From contig JBDKSB010000001.1 in NCBI GenBank assembly GCA_039683095.1, positions 574,567-638,566 of the forward strand: a DNA stretch of 64,000 bases, written 5' to 3'. Origin of the DNA: Acidobacteriota bacterium (GTDB taxonomy: Bacteria > Acidobacteriota > Aminicenantia > Aminicenantales > Saccharicenantaceae). Under the pieces are notes generated by a model, which saw only the letters and a program-made list of their open reading frames with translations, made no database searches and was not told where the DNA came from. The translations under genes and the position numbers were made by a program. Shown here in pieces: positions 24,784-34,134 of this stretch (positions within the stretch are counted from its first letter, which is position 1; each line of letters starts with the position of its first letter).

Positions 24784-26538
24784 TCATCCGGTGAAGTAGA
24801 TGTAGGCGGCGGCGATCAGGGCCAGGACGATGATGGAGCTGATGACGTCCGCCCTGGTCCAGCTGGCCCGCGATTCCTTCCTGTGCTCGGCCGTGACCGT
24901 GCCGTAGGTCAGGCCGCTGATCCTCTCGTAGGACGGCGCCTCGGTCGCGTAGCTGACGACGATCATGACCAGGACGCTGACGAGGAAGATGATCAGGCTG
25001 AAGTACTGGAAGAAGATGTGGTTGACGATCCACAGGAACGAGCCCTGGGGATAGGAGAATCCCGGGATGAGCTTGACCGGCGTGTCGACGGCCAGCCGGA
25101 AGAGGCCGAGGGCGAAACCCGTGCCGAGGGCGGCCAGGCAGCCTTTGGCGTTCAGCCGCTTCATGAAGATGCCGAAGAAGAAAACGACGAATATCGGCGG
25201 GGCCAGGTAGGACTGGACCCCCTGGAGGTAATCGTATAGCCCCTTGCCGCCGCGGATGACCGGGATCCACAGGAGCCCGATGAGGACCATGACGCCCGTG
25301 GCCACCCGGCCGACCCAGACGAGCTTCTCCTGGGTCACGTGCGGCTTCAATCGCGAGTAGAAGTCCATTGTGAAAAGCGTCGAGGCGGCGTTGAAGGCGC
25401 CGGCGAGCGAGCTCATGAGCGCCGCCAGCAGCCCGGCCACGACCATGCCCCGGACGCCGACCGGAAGAACGTTGGCGACCAGCATGGGGAAGGCCTTTTG
25501 GGCGTTGGCGCGGATGAGCTCCGTGCCGCCGCCGAAGAGCTCCTGACGCAGGGGCTGGTTCAGGCCGCTCTTGGCCAGGGCGAAGGCGATCATGCCGGGG
25601 ATGATGAAGATGAAGACGGGGAGCAGTTTCAAGAAAGCCGCCGAGATGGCGCCGCGCCGGGCTTGGCGCTCGTTGGGGGCGCCGAGGACCCTCTGGACGA
25701 TGTACTGGTCGGTGCACCAGTACCACAGGCCGACGATCGGGGCGCAGAAGAGCATGCCGATCCAGGGATAGTTGTCGTTGAAGTACCAGGCCATCCGCCC
25801 GGCCTCCTTGACCGGGGCCCAGGTCCCCTGGATCCCGTGGGGGACGAGGGGCTTCCAGAGGTTGAACATCTCCGAGCCGGCGATGCGGCGCAGCTCGCCC
25901 CAGCCGCCCAGGGCCTTCAGCCCGAAATAGGTCACCAGGGCCGAGCCGATGATGAAAATGAACGTCTGGATGGCCTCCGTGTAGGCGACCGCCTTGAGCC
26001 CGCCGAGGACGGTGTAGAGGCCGGTTATGAGGATGACCAGGATCGAGCCGATCCAGAAGCTGTCGAGGCCGAACCAGTTCAGCTCCGGCAGGAGGACGCT
26101 GAAGACGATGCCGCCGGCGAAGATGCCGACGGCCATCTTGGTCAGGACGTAGGCGACGAGGGAGATGAGGGACAGGACCGTCCGGGCCGTCGGCGAGAAG
26201 CGCCTCTCCAGGAACTCGGGCATGGTGAAGACCTTGGAGCGCATGTAGAACGGCACCATGACCCAGGCCAGGACGAGCAGGCACCAGGCGTGGAGCTCGT
26301 AGTGGGCCATGGCCACGCCGTCGGTCGCGCCCGAACCGGCCAGGCCGACCAGGTGCTCGGCGCCGATGTTCGAGGCGAAGATGGACGCGCCGATGATGAG
26401 CCAACCCAGGTTGCGGCCGGCCAGGAAATAGTCGGTCGAGGTCCGCTGCTTCTCGCGCATGACCTTCCAGGCGATGCCGAGAACGATGGCGAAGTAGCCG
26501 AGGACGATGAGCCAGTCGACGGGTTTGAGCACGCCCAT
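24784..26538 (-). CDS. Sodium:solute symporter (SGLT-like)
   Basis: This 584-residue inner-membrane protein has about fourteen hydrophobic segments and is a member of the solute:sodium symporter family close to Na+/sugar cotransporters. Typical stretches are TSTDYFLAGRNLGW, ASIFASNIGAEHLVGLAGSG (the SGLT sodium-site loop) and KVFTMPEFLERRF. GTKG-type sugar residues cannot be assigned with certainty, so sugar is likely but not proven. It lies 98 bp after the phosphoesterase gene and 99 bp before the S9 peptidase gene, all on the minus strand. Confidence 0.9.
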   Translation of the reverse strand: MGVLKPVDWLIVLGYFAIVLGIAWKVMREKQRTSTDYFLAGRNLGWLIIGASIFASNIGAEHLVGLAGSGATDGVAMAHYELHAWCLLVLAWVMVPFYMRSKVFTMPEFLERRFSPTARTVLSLISLVAYVLTKMAVGIFAGGIVFSVLLPELNWFGLDSFWIGSILVILITGLYTVLGGLKAVAYTEAIQTFIFIIGSALVTYFGLKALGGWGELRRIAGSEMFNLWKPLVPHGIQGTWAPVKEAGRMAWYFNDNYPWIGMLFCAPIVGLWYWCTDQYIVQRVLGAPNERQARRGAISAAFLKLLPVFIFIIPGMIAFALAKSGLNQPLRQELFGGGTELIRANAQKAFPMLVANVLPVGVRGMVVAGLLAALMSSLAGAFNAASTLFTMDFYSRLKPHVTQEKLVWVGRVATGVMVLIGLLWIPVIRGGKGLYDYLQGVQSYLAPPIFVVFFFGIFMKRLNAKGCLAALGTGFALGLFRLAVDTPVKLIPGFSYPQGSFLWIVNHIFFQYFSLIIFLVSVLVMIVVSYATEAPSYERISGLTYGTVTAEHRKESRASWTRADVISSIIVLALIAAAYIYFTG

Positions 26539-26637
26539 GGGACGCTCCTTGGGTCCGGATTATGAGCCGCGCCGATTTTACATCATGTTCGTTACCGCAG
26601 GAAAGAGCTATTTTTACAGGTCCGCCGGCCCTTCAGC

Positions 26638-29337
26638 CTAATCGTCGTCCTCCTCGACCAGCGTCACGGCCCAGGCGGGGTAGGGGGCGGCGCTGCCCTT
26701 GACGGCGTGCCAGAGGATGCGGTTGAGCGTGTCCTCGGGACAGGCGTCGACCTGGCGGAAGTTCAGCCGGCCGGACTGGACGGCGTGGCGGCGCAGGAGG
26801 GCGTCGGCGATCTGACCCTTGGGCGGGTTCATCGTGTCGAGCGGGATGTTGTTGGGCACCGGCTCGAACGGCCTGAAGTCCGGCTCGGCCGTGAAGCAGT
26901 CGAACATCGGCGTGGCCGTGGCGTCGAACTGGTTCATGGGCGGCAGGCCGAGGATCTGCTCGATCGTCCGCAGCAGGCTGGTCGTGTTGTACTGGGTGCT
27001 GACCACGGCGCCGCGCCTGGTGTAGGGGCTGGCGCAGTAGGCCGTCGTCCGGTAGCCGCTGACGTGGTCCCAGCCGTTCTGGGGGTCGTCCTCGATGCCG
27101 AAGATCACCGTCTCCTTCCAGAAGGAGCTGCGGCCGAAGGCCTCGACGATGCGGGCGAAGGCCAGGTCGTTGTCGGCGGCGCAGGCCTCCGGTGTCGGCG
27201 ACCCCTCGCTCGTGCCGCTGGTGTGGTCGTCGGGCAGGCAGATGAGGATGAGCTGGGGCAGGCGGCCCTCTTTTTCCCAGGCGGCGACCTGGTCGACGAC
27301 GTAACGGGCCCGCCACTGGTCGGGGACGGCCATGTTCCAGCCGACCGTGTCGGCCGGGGAAAAGGGGGCGACAGTCGGGATGGCCGGCCGGCTGCCTATC
27401 CTCACCAGGCCGCGGCCATTGACGTACTCGTCCCAGTAGTCCGCCCACCTGGGCTCGCCCTTGAGAGCGGGGTCCTTCCAGCCGCAGTCCTGCATGGTGA
27501 ACTCGCCGAAGTTCCAGATCGTGACGCCGTGCTTCAGGGCGTTGTCCCAGATGAAGCCGCTCGGAGCGTAGGCCAGGGCGTCGACCTCGTCCGGGCCCAT
27601 GCCGTCAGGATAGCTCCGCGGCCAGCCGGCGAAGGAGCGCTCGAGGTAATCCGTGCCGAAGGCCGTCGTGGACCACTGGTGCCCGTCGGCGCTGAGGATG
27701 CCGCTGCAGTAGGTGTTGTCGAGGAGGACGAAATCCCGGACGAGCTTGTGCTGGTTGGGCGTCACCTTCTCGCCGAAGATGCAGAGGGCCGGATCGCCGT
27801 TCCCGGCGGCGACGTCGCCGAGGACCTGATCGTAAGTCCGGTTCTCCTTGATGACGTAGACGACGTGCTTGAAGACGCTCGGCTCGCCGATCCGTTCGGG
27901 CACGGGCCGGGCCGGCTGGCCCGGCCGGGCCGGCAGCAGGGCCCGGGCGATGCGGTCGCGGCGCTCGTTCGCGTAGACGATGGCGGTCAGGTCCCGGAGC
28001 TCCTGCCGGCGCGGCTCGGCGAATATCGAGACCGAGCCGTGATACTGGTGCGAATTGAAGCCCGGGGCGCCGGTCTGCTTGTACGGGATCTTTTCGACGG
28101 CGTGGCCCTTGATGTTGGCGACATAGAGCCTGCCCTGCCTGGCGTTCAGGGCCAGCGCGCCGGGGAACCAGCCGGCCGGGATGAGCCCCACCAGCCTGGA
28201 TCTCCGCCGGGCCGGGCTGAACTTGATCGCGGCCACGGCGTTCTGGGTCCCGTTGGCGGCGTACAGGGTCTTGCCGTCGCCCGAGAAGGCCAGGGCGTTG
28301 GGCGAGGCGCCGAAGAGGTCGGCCGGCGAGGCCTTGACCCAGATCGTCTCGGCCACGGCGTCGGTCGCCGTATCGATGACGCTGAGGTTGTCCGAGGCGG
28401 CGTTGGCGCAGACGAGCCAGCGGCCGTTGGGCGACAGGGCCAGGGCCGAGGCGTGGAGCTGGACGAGGATCTCCCCGGCGACCGTCCCGGCGCCGAGATC
28501 GACGACGCTCACGGAACCCTCGCTGGCGATGTGCCGGACCGGGTCGACGCGGACCTCGGTGCCCTGCCCGGCCGGGCCGGTCAGGTCGCCGGGGGCGGGG
28601 CGCCGGCCGCCCCAGTTGCTGACGTAGGCCTTGCCCCGGGCCAGGACGACCGCGAACGGCGCCACGCCGACGTCGAACGTCCGCAGGACCTTGGCCGTGC
28701 CCGTGTCGATCTCGAGGAGCCGGTTGGACAGGTTGCCGCAGACATAGAGCCTTTGGCCGTCGGGCGTCAGGGCCAGGCCGGACGGGATCTCCTCGGCCCG
28801 CTTCGGCGCTCCGGCCAGGGGCAGGGGGATCGTGTGCGAAGGCCGGACCTCGCCGTCCGGGCCGACGGCGAAGACCTTGACGCTGCCGTCGACGTTGCTC
28901 ATGTAGATCCGGCGGCCGTCGGCGGCGAAGACGAGGCCGGTGTAGCTAAGCTGTCCCTTCTCGTCGGGCTCGAGGATCATCGGGGAGACCGTCTCGGGGG
29001 GATAGTCCGCCTGCTCCTCGCCCGGCAGTGCGACCTGCTGTTTCAGCCGGCCGCTGCGGGCGTCGATGATGACCAGCTCGGACGTCTTGCCGGACACGGC
29101 CAGGAGCGTCCCGTCGGGCGACAGGGCCAGGGCCTGGGGCCGGAGCCCGGGCAAGGTCAGCTGGGTGCCGTAGGGAGTCACGACCTGGTTGACCGGCAGG
29201 ACCGTGCGGCCAGCGCCCTTCGGCCCGACGGTCTCCTTGTCCTGGGCCGCCGGGACGCCGCTCCGGACGGACGCGGCGAGGAGAAGGATCATGATCGAGG
29301 CCGCGGCGGGGACGGCGCGGCGGGACCGGAATGCCAT
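26638..29337 (-). CDS. YncE-type beta-propeller fused to phosphoesterase (phospholipase C-like)
   Basis: The 899-residue exported protein begins with a signal peptide (about 8-28), followed by YVTN/NHL-like propeller repeats to about residue 450 (for example LALSPDGTLLAVSG, LALTPDGQRLYVCGN, LAFSGDGKTLYAAN). The C-terminal half is a phosphoesterase domain of the phospholipase C / acid phosphatase type, with HVVYVIKENRTYDQVLGDV, SADGHQWST and FGIEDDPQNGWDHV metal-site stretches. Propeller-phosphatase fusions of this layout are widespread, with unknown substrates. It starts 21 bases after the ABC permease gene, so it may belong to that operon. Confidence 0.87.
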   Translation of the reverse strand: MAFRSRRAVPAAASIMILLLAASVRSGVPAAQDKETVGPKGAGRTVLPVNQVVTPYGTQLTLPGLRPQALALSPDGTLLAVSGKTSELVIIDARSGRLKQQVALPGEEQADYPPETVSPMILEPDEKGQLSYTGLVFAADGRRIYMSNVDGSVKVFAVGPDGEVRPSHTIPLPLAGAPKRAEEIPSGLALTPDGQRLYVCGNLSNRLLEIDTGTAKVLRTFDVGVAPFAVVLARGKAYVSNWGGRRPAPGDLTGPAGQGTEVRVDPVRHIASEGSVSVVDLGAGTVAGEILVQLHASALALSPNGRWLVCANAASDNLSVIDTATDAVAETIWVKASPADLFGASPNALAFSGDGKTLYAANGTQNAVAAIKFSPARRRSRLVGLIPAGWFPGALALNARQGRLYVANIKGHAVEKIPYKQTGAPGFNSHQYHGSVSIFAEPRRQELRDLTAIVYANERRDRIARALLPARPGQPARPVPERIGEPSVFKHVVYVIKENRTYDQVLGDVAAGNGDPALCIFGEKVTPNQHKLVRDFVLLDNTYCSGILSADGHQWSTTAFGTDYLERSFAGWPRSYPDGMGPDEVDALAYAPSGFIWDNALKHGVTIWNFGEFTMQDCGWKDPALKGEPRWADYWDEYVNGRGLVRIGSRPAIPTVAPFSPADTVGWNMAVPDQWRARYVVDQVAAWEKEGRLPQLILICLPDDHTSGTSEGSPTPEACAADNDLAFARIVEAFGRSSFWKETVIFGIEDDPQNGWDHVSGYRTTAYCASPYTRRGAVVSTQYNTTSLLRTIEQILGLPPMNQFDATATPMFDCFTAEPDFRPFEPVPNNIPLDTMNPPKGQIADALLRRHAVQSGRLNFRQVDACPEDTLNRILWHAVKGSAAPYPAWAVTLVEEDDD

Positions 29338-29358
29338 GGGACGCTCCTATGAGAAGGT

Positions 29359-30126
29359 CTATTTGATCAGGCGCTTCCGCATCATCCGGGTGGAGACCAA
29401 GAACGCGGCCGCGGCCATGACGACGAGCAGGAGCAGGCTCCAGCCCAGGCCCGGGGCCGAGTCGCCGGTGAAGACGGCCCGCGAGATCCGGACGGCGTGG
29501 GTCAGCGGGAGGAACTCGGCCAGGACCTTCATCCAGGCCGGGAAGTGGTCGAGCGGGAAGAAGACCCCGGAGAAGAACAGCATCGGGGTGATGACGAGCT
29601 CGGTGTAATAGCTGAAGAAATCGAAGCTCGGCGAGATCGAGGTGACGATCATGGCCAGGGAGCCGAAGAGGACGCCGACGAAGATCATGAAAACGACCAG
29701 GACGGCCGCCCGCCAGGCCGCCGCCGGGGCGACGCCCATGAACAGGGCCACGATCATCATCAGGCCGCCGCTGATCAGGCCCCGGAAGGAGCCCCAGGCG
29801 ATGTCCCCGGCTACGGCGTCGTCGGCCGAGACCGGCGTGGCGATCAGGGAATCGTAGACCCGCTCGTGGACGATCTTGACGTAGGTGCCGTAGAGGCATT
29901 CGAACGAGGCGGACATCATCGCCGTCGAGGCCAGGACGCCGGGCACCAGGAAATCGAGATAGGGCTTGCCGCCGAAGGCGCCCATGTAGGCGCCCATGCC
30001 GATGCCGAAGGTGACCAGATAGAACAGCGGCTCGACGAGGCTGACCAGGAACGTCGGCAGGACGAAGCGCTTGTAGGAGTAGAGGTTCCTCAGGAAGACG
30101 TAGGCGATGCGGTAGGAGAGGCTCAT
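29359..30126 (-). CDS. ABC-2 type permease (NodJ-like)
   Basis: The 255-residue protein has six hydrophobic segments and is the membrane half of an ABC exporter of the ABC-2/NodJ-DrrB type. The conserved block FECLYGTYVKIVHERVYDSL before the central helices is typical of this family. It overlaps the ATPase gene by 4 bases (ATGA). The cargo is unknown; drugs, lipids or polysaccharides are all known for the family. Confidence 0.9.
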   Translation of the reverse strand: MSLSYRIAYVFLRNLYSYKRFVLPTFLVSLVEPLFYLVTFGIGMGAYMGAFGGKPYLDFLVPGVLASTAMMSASFECLYGTYVKIVHERVYDSLIATPVSADDAVAGDIAWGSFRGLISGGLMMIVALFMGVAPAAAWRAAVLVVFMIFVGVLFGSLAMIVTSISPSFDFFSYYTELVITPMLFFSGVFFPLDHFPAWMKVLAEFLPLTHAVRISRAVFTGDSAPGLGWSLLLLVVMAAAAFLVSTRMMRKRLIK

Positions 30127-31040
30127 TCGTGGAGGCTCCGTCCGGTGAGCTTGAGGAAAACGTCTTCGAGCGTGGCCGGCCGGTTCAGGGTGTTGGGCAG
30201 GTCGAGCTCGAGGAGCTTCTTCATCAGGCCGTGGCCGTCGCGGCAGTAGAAATAGAGGGTGTCGCCGACGCGCTCGTGGGCGCAGCCGAGGCCGGCCAGA
30301 TAGCCGAGGATCCGGCCGTCGTCGTCAGGCGGCGTCCGGACCTCGACGACCTCGCGGCCGATCTCCTCCTCGACCAGCCGCGACGGCGTGCCCTCCTTGA
30401 GGATCCTGCCCTGGTGCATGACCACCAGCCGGTCGCAGAGCTGCTGGGCCTCCTCCATGTACTGGGTCGTCAGGACAAGCGTCGCGCCCTGGGCCTTGAG
30501 TTGGCGGAGCCGCTGCCAGATGAGGTGGCGGGCCTGGGGGTCGAGGCCGGTCGTCGGCTCGTCGGCGACGATGAGCCGGGGCCGGTTGATCAGGGCCCGG
30601 GCGATGAGCAGGCGGCGCTTCATGCCAGTCGACAGGTCCGAGATCTTGCAGTCGGCCTTGGCCTCGAGCTCGACGAAGCGGAGGAGCTCGGCCAGCCGGG
30701 CCTTGGCCTCCCGGCGGCGGATGTCGAAGAAGCGGGCGAAGATGATGAGGTTCTCCTCGACGGTCAGGTCGTTGTCGAGGTTGATCTCCTGGGGGATGAC
30801 CCCGGTGATCATCTTGAGGGCCCGGTTGTCGATCCCGGACGGCAGGCCGCCGACCGTGAGCGTTCCAGCCGTCACCGGGGAGACGCAGTGGATCATTCGC
30901 ACCGTGGTCGTCTTGCCGGCCCCGTTCGGGCCGAGGAAGCCGAAGCACTCGCCTTCCTCGATCTCGAAATCGATGCCGGCCACGGCGACGAGGTCGCCGT
31001 ACTTCTTGGTCAGTCCGGAAGCTTTGACAAGCGTGGGCAT
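30123..31040 (-). CDS. ABC transporter ATPase (NodI/DrrA-like)
   Basis: The 305-residue ATPase has Walker A GPNGAGKTT, the signature DLSTGMKRRL, Walker B LIVADEPTTGLDP and the H-loop LTTQYMEEAQ. The C-terminal extension of about 80 residues is the DrrA/NodI type. The ATG at 31040 follows the kinase gene by 10 bases; a longer frame upstream is only the kinase gene read in another phase. It pairs with the overlapping permease. Confidence 0.94.
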   Translation of the reverse strand: MPTLVKASGLTKKYGDLVAVAGIDFEIEEGECFGFLGPNGAGKTTTVRMIHCVSPVTAGTLTVGGLPSGIDNRALKMITGVIPQEINLDNDLTVEENLIIFARFFDIRRREAKARLAELLRFVELEAKADCKISDLSTGMKRRLLIARALINRPRLIVADEPTTGLDPQARHLIWQRLRQLKAQGATLVLTTQYMEEAQQLCDRLVVMHQGRILKEGTPSRLVEEEIGREVVEVRTPPDDDGRILGYLAGLGCAHERVGDTLYFYCRDGHGLMKKLLELDLPNTLNRPATLEDVFLKLTGRSLHE

Positions 31041-31050
31041 GGGCGTTCGT

Positions 31051-33222
31051 TCACATCCTCTCGAGCAGGGCCTTGAACCTGGGGTGGCAGCGCAGGGAGT
31101 CGAGGTCGCCGTCGTGTTCGTACCAGCCCTTCTGGAGCAGCCCGCCGGCCGCGGCCCGCTCCAGGCAATCGATGGCCTCCTCGACGTCGCCGGCCAGGGC
31201 GTGGATGCAGCCGAGGTTGTAGAGCAGCATGGGGTCGTCGGGATCGATGCGGCGGGCCCGCCGGGCCCACTCCAGTCCCTTGTCCTTTTCGCCCAGGGCG
31301 ACGAGGCCGTTGGCGCCCATGTACAGGGCCCTCGCGTCGTCGGGGTGGAGGTCGATGTGCTTCTCGACCAGGGCCACGCCGCGCTCGCGGGCGGCCCTGG
31401 CGTCCTCGGGGCGGCCCAGCTCCTGGTAGACCTGGGCGACGAGGAGGGGCGCGTAGAAATCCCCGGGCCGGACGCGCATGGCCTCCTCATAGAGCGTGCG
31501 GGCCTTGGGCAGGTCGCCGCTGGCGAAGGCCTGCCGGGCGTAGAAGTACCAGGCCTCGTAGAGCGTCGGGTCGAGCCGGATGGCTTTCTCGAAGGCGGCC
31601 TGCGCCTCCTCCTTGGCGGGGCCGAGCGAGAGAGCCGCGCCGAGGGAAGCCTGGGCCTGGGCGCATTCGGGGGCCAGCTCGACGGCCCTCCGGCCGGCCG
31701 CCTCGGCCTGGAGGCGGACGGCGTCCTTCCGCTCGGCATAAAGATAGATATATGACCAGCAGTCGGCCTGCCCGGCGCAGGCCATGGCGTATTCGGGGTC
31801 GAGATCGGTCGCCCGCGAGAAGAGCTGCAGGGCGAATTCGATGTCATGGCGGCCGTAGCGATAGTAGAAGCTGCGGCCGCGCAGGTAATAGTCATAGGCC
31901 TGGACGTGGCTCGTCGGGACCTCGGCCAGGGCCCCCTTCTCCTGCGGGCTGAGGGTGACCCGGAGCGACCGGACCACGGCGCGGGCGATCTCCTGCTGGA
32001 TGGCGAACACGTCGTGGAGATCGCGGTCGAAGGATTCCGACCAGAGGTGGAAGCCGCGGGCGGCCTCGATCAGCTGGACCGTGATGCGCAGCCGGTTCCC
32101 GGACTTGCGGACGCTGCCTTCGAGGATGTTGTCGACCCGGAGGGCCAGGCCGATCTCGCGCAGGCCGGCCGACGAGTCCTTGAACTGGAACGAGCCGGTG
32201 CGGGAGGCGACCCGCAGGCCCTGCACCCGGCAGAGGGCGTTGATGATCTCCTCGGCGATGCCGTCGCAGAAATAAGCCTGGTCCTTCTCGCGGCTCATGT
32301 CGGCGAACGGCAGGACGGCGATGGATGGAAGCTCGGGCGGGCGCGGGCCGGCGCCGGCGGCCCGGAGCGCCTCGAGCGCGGCCCTCAGGTCCTTGGCCGA
32401 GGCCAGCCGCAGGAGGGGGTCCTTCTCGAGGCAGAAGCCGAGGATGCGGTCGATCTCGCGGGGAAGCCGGGGGTTGAGCTCGGCGGCCGAAAGAGGCTCG
32501 TCCTTGAGGACGGCGGCGATCCGCTCCGGCCCCGACTTGCCGGCGAAGGGCTGGCGGCCCGTCGCCCACTCGAAGAGGATGACGCCGAGCGAGAAGATGT
32601 CCGTGCGGTGGTCGAGCGGCTTGCTCCGCAGCTGCTCGGGCGACATGTAAGCGATCGTCCCGGCGAAATCGGAGTCCAGCGTGGCCGTGGACGGCTCGTC
32701 GGGGCCGAGGGCCCGGGGCAGCGGGGACAGGATTCGGGCCAGGCCGAAATCGAGGATCTTGGGCGTGCCCGCGGCGTCGATCATGATGTTCTGCGGCTTG
32801 AGGTCGCGGTGGATGATGCCCCGGGCGTGGGCGGCGGCCACGGCGCCCGCGAGCGGCAGGGCCAGCCCGAGGAAGCGGTCGAGATCGACGCCGCCCGGCT
32901 CGATCAGCTTCGAAAGCGGCTGCCCGTCGACCAGCTCCATGGTGAAGAACGTCGTTCCCTCGGCCTCGCCGACGGCGTAGACGGTGACGATGTTGGGATG
33001 GCTCAGGGCGGCGACGGCCTTGGCCTCGCGCTCGAAGAAGGCCCGCCGCTCGGGATCGCCCGCCGTGCCCTCGGGCAGGAGCTTGAGGGCGACATCGCGG
33101 TCGAGCTTGAGGTCGCGGGCCTTCCAGACGACGCCCATGCCGCCCGTGCCGAGCTCCTCGACCAGGCGATAGTTGCCGAGAACGAGATCTTTCTTGAGGT
33201 CCATCGCGGAAACGCTCTTCAT
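31051..33222 (-). CDS. Ser/Thr protein kinase fused to a FlgO-like domain and TPRs
   Basis: The 723-residue protein starts with a Hanks-type kinase domain (about 15-280): glycine loop ELGTGGMGVVWKA, catalytic HRDLKPQN, DFGLA and the APE-equivalent SPEQL. Residues 300-420 form the domain often seen in acidobacterial kinases and cyclases (SIAVLPFADMSREKDQAYFCDGIAEE in part). TPR repeats fill about 430-720. No transmembrane segment separates kinase and TPRs, so it should be cytoplasmic. It is the first gene of an operon with the ABC exporter, which it may regulate. Confidence 0.92.
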   Translation of the reverse strand: MKSVSAMDLKKDLVLGNYRLVEELGTGGMGVVWKARDLKLDRDVALKLLPEGTAGDPERRAFFEREAKAVAALSHPNIVTVYAVGEAEGTTFFTMELVDGQPLSKLIEPGGVDLDRFLGLALPLAGAVAAAHARGIIHRDLKPQNIMIDAAGTPKILDFGLARILSPLPRALGPDEPSTATLDSDFAGTIAYMSPEQLRSKPLDHRTDIFSLGVILFEWATGRQPFAGKSGPERIAAVLKDEPLSAAELNPRLPREIDRILGFCLEKDPLLRLASAKDLRAALEALRAAGAGPRPPELPSIAVLPFADMSREKDQAYFCDGIAEEIINALCRVQGLRVASRTGSFQFKDSSAGLREIGLALRVDNILEGSVRKSGNRLRITVQLIEAARGFHLWSESFDRDLHDVFAIQQEIARAVVRSLRVTLSPQEKGALAEVPTSHVQAYDYYLRGRSFYYRYGRHDIEFALQLFSRATDLDPEYAMACAGQADCWSYIYLYAERKDAVRLQAEAAGRRAVELAPECAQAQASLGAALSLGPAKEEAQAAFEKAIRLDPTLYEAWYFYARQAFASGDLPKARTLYEEAMRVRPGDFYAPLLVAQVYQELGRPEDARAARERGVALVEKHIDLHPDDARALYMGANGLVALGEKDKGLEWARRARRIDPDDPMLLYNLGCIHALAGDVEEAIDCLERAAAGGLLQKGWYEHDGDLDSLRCHPRFKALLERM

Positions 33223-33372
33223 GACACTACAAGAATAGCGGAACGCCTGTCAACCGCCAACCCGCCGGGCCGCTCCCGCCCGGGCGTGTCGTCCCCCCTG
33301 CCGGCCGCTTGAGACGGCTTCGGCGGGGTGATAAAATGGAAGGGAACGAGGTAGAAGAAGGGGAGGATAGTC

Positions 33373-33585
33373 ATGTCCAGCGTGGTCTATGCCTGCGCGG
33401 TCTGCGGAAAGCAGGTCACCGTCTGTACGGGGAAGCCCGTGCCGCTGTGCTGCCGGAAGGAGATGGGTCCCCTGCCGGTCTGCACCTTGGCGCCGAATCC
33501 GGAGATGGCCCGGAACTACGACGAAGACGAGCCCTGCAACGACGGGACCCTGGCCGGGCCCAAGCCCGGGCCCAAGGAGAAGTGA
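33373..33585 (+). CDS. Desulforedoxin-like rubredoxin-fold protein
   Basis: The 70-residue protein has Cys8-x2-Cys11 and Cys26-Cys27 in VYACAVCGKQV and LCCRKEM. This CxxC plus adjacent CC spacing is that of desulforedoxin and of the N-terminal domain of desulfoferrodoxin, which bind one iron by four thiolates. The last 35 residues are an acidic then Pro/Lys-rich tail of unknown role. GGGGAGG 6-8 bases before the ATG fixes the start. It is a single gene ending in a terminator-like hairpin. Electron transfer in oxidative defence is plausible. Confidence 0.7.
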   Translation: MSSVVYACAVCGKQVTVCTGKPVPLCCRKEMGPLPVCTLAPNPEMARNYDEDEPCNDGTLAGPKPGPKEK

Positions 33586-33590
33586 GGCCG

Positions 33591-33610
33591 GCCGGGCCAT
33601 GCGGCCCGGC
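33591..33610. terminator. Bidirectional terminator-like hairpin
   Basis: GCCGGGCC-ATGC-GGCCCGGC, a perfect 8-bp stem with a 4-base loop, fills the gap between two convergent genes. It has the same design as the hairpin at 21749-21768. Confidence 0.5.
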
Positions 33611-34120
33611 TCAGCGCGCCCCGGCGGCCGCGGCCCTGCCCTCGGCGCCGCGGAGCAGGCCGTCGCAGGCGGCCCGGTCCGGCGCCTCCAGGACGACGAT
33701 CAGGACCCGGCCCCGCCGGGCGGCCCCGGTCCAGTCGCCCGTCTCGATCCTTTCGACGAACCGGGGTGAGGCGCCGTCGAACGCCCCGGAGAAAAAATCA
33801 CGCCCGAACCGCCCGTAGATCCGGCCGGCTTCGGCCGCCGACGGATAGACGGCGACGAGCAGGAGCGCTTCCCCCTCCCCGGTCCCGTAGCGGGCGAAGA
33901 CCGCGTCGGTCTTCCGGCCGAGCCCGAGCACGGCCTCGTCGGCGAGGTAATAGTGGGCGTCGAGGTCTTTCGGTCCGCGCAGGACGGCGACGCTAGAAGC
34001 CGCGAGCCCCTCGGCCGGGAGGATATCGCGGGCCCGGACCGCGGCCGCGTCCAGGCCGGCCGTTCCCAGGGCGGCCAGGCCGGCGGCGAGGAACGCGACG
34101 AGGCGGATCACTTTTCGCAC
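33611..34120 (-). CDS. Exported protein of unknown function (DUF6599-like)
   Basis: The 169-residue protein starts at a GTG (34120), with GGAGAGGG about 7 bases upstream, and has a signal peptide (hydrophobic residues 5-24). The mature part opens with RDILPAEG and includes DLDAHYYLADEAVLGLG and IYGRFGRDFF. These resemble a family of acidobacterial exported proteins (DUF6599, from memory). No catalytic motif is visible. It follows the PiT transporter gene by 14 bases and so probably shares its operon. Confidence 0.7.
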   Translation of the reverse strand: MRKVIRLVAFLAAGLAALGTAGLDAAAVRARDILPAEGLAASSVAVLRGPKDLDAHYYLADEAVLGLGRKTDAVFARYGTGEGEALLLVAVYPSAAEAGRIYGRFGRDFFSGAFDGASPRFVERIETGDWTGAARRGRVLIVVLEAPDRAACDGLLRGAEGRAAAAGAR

Positions 34121-34134
34121 GGCCGGACCCTCTC

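Noticed and set aside
21898-25239. A 1113-codon plus-strand frame
   Set aside because: Antisense shadow of the S9 peptidase gene, whose signal peptide and catalytic triad are clear.
26707-29352. An 881-codon plus-strand frame
   Set aside because: Mirror of the propeller-phosphoesterase gene; composition typical of a shadow.
30123-31895. A 590-codon version of the ABC ATPase
   Set aside because: The first 285 codons are out-of-phase reading of the kinase-TPR gene; the ATPase begins at 31040.
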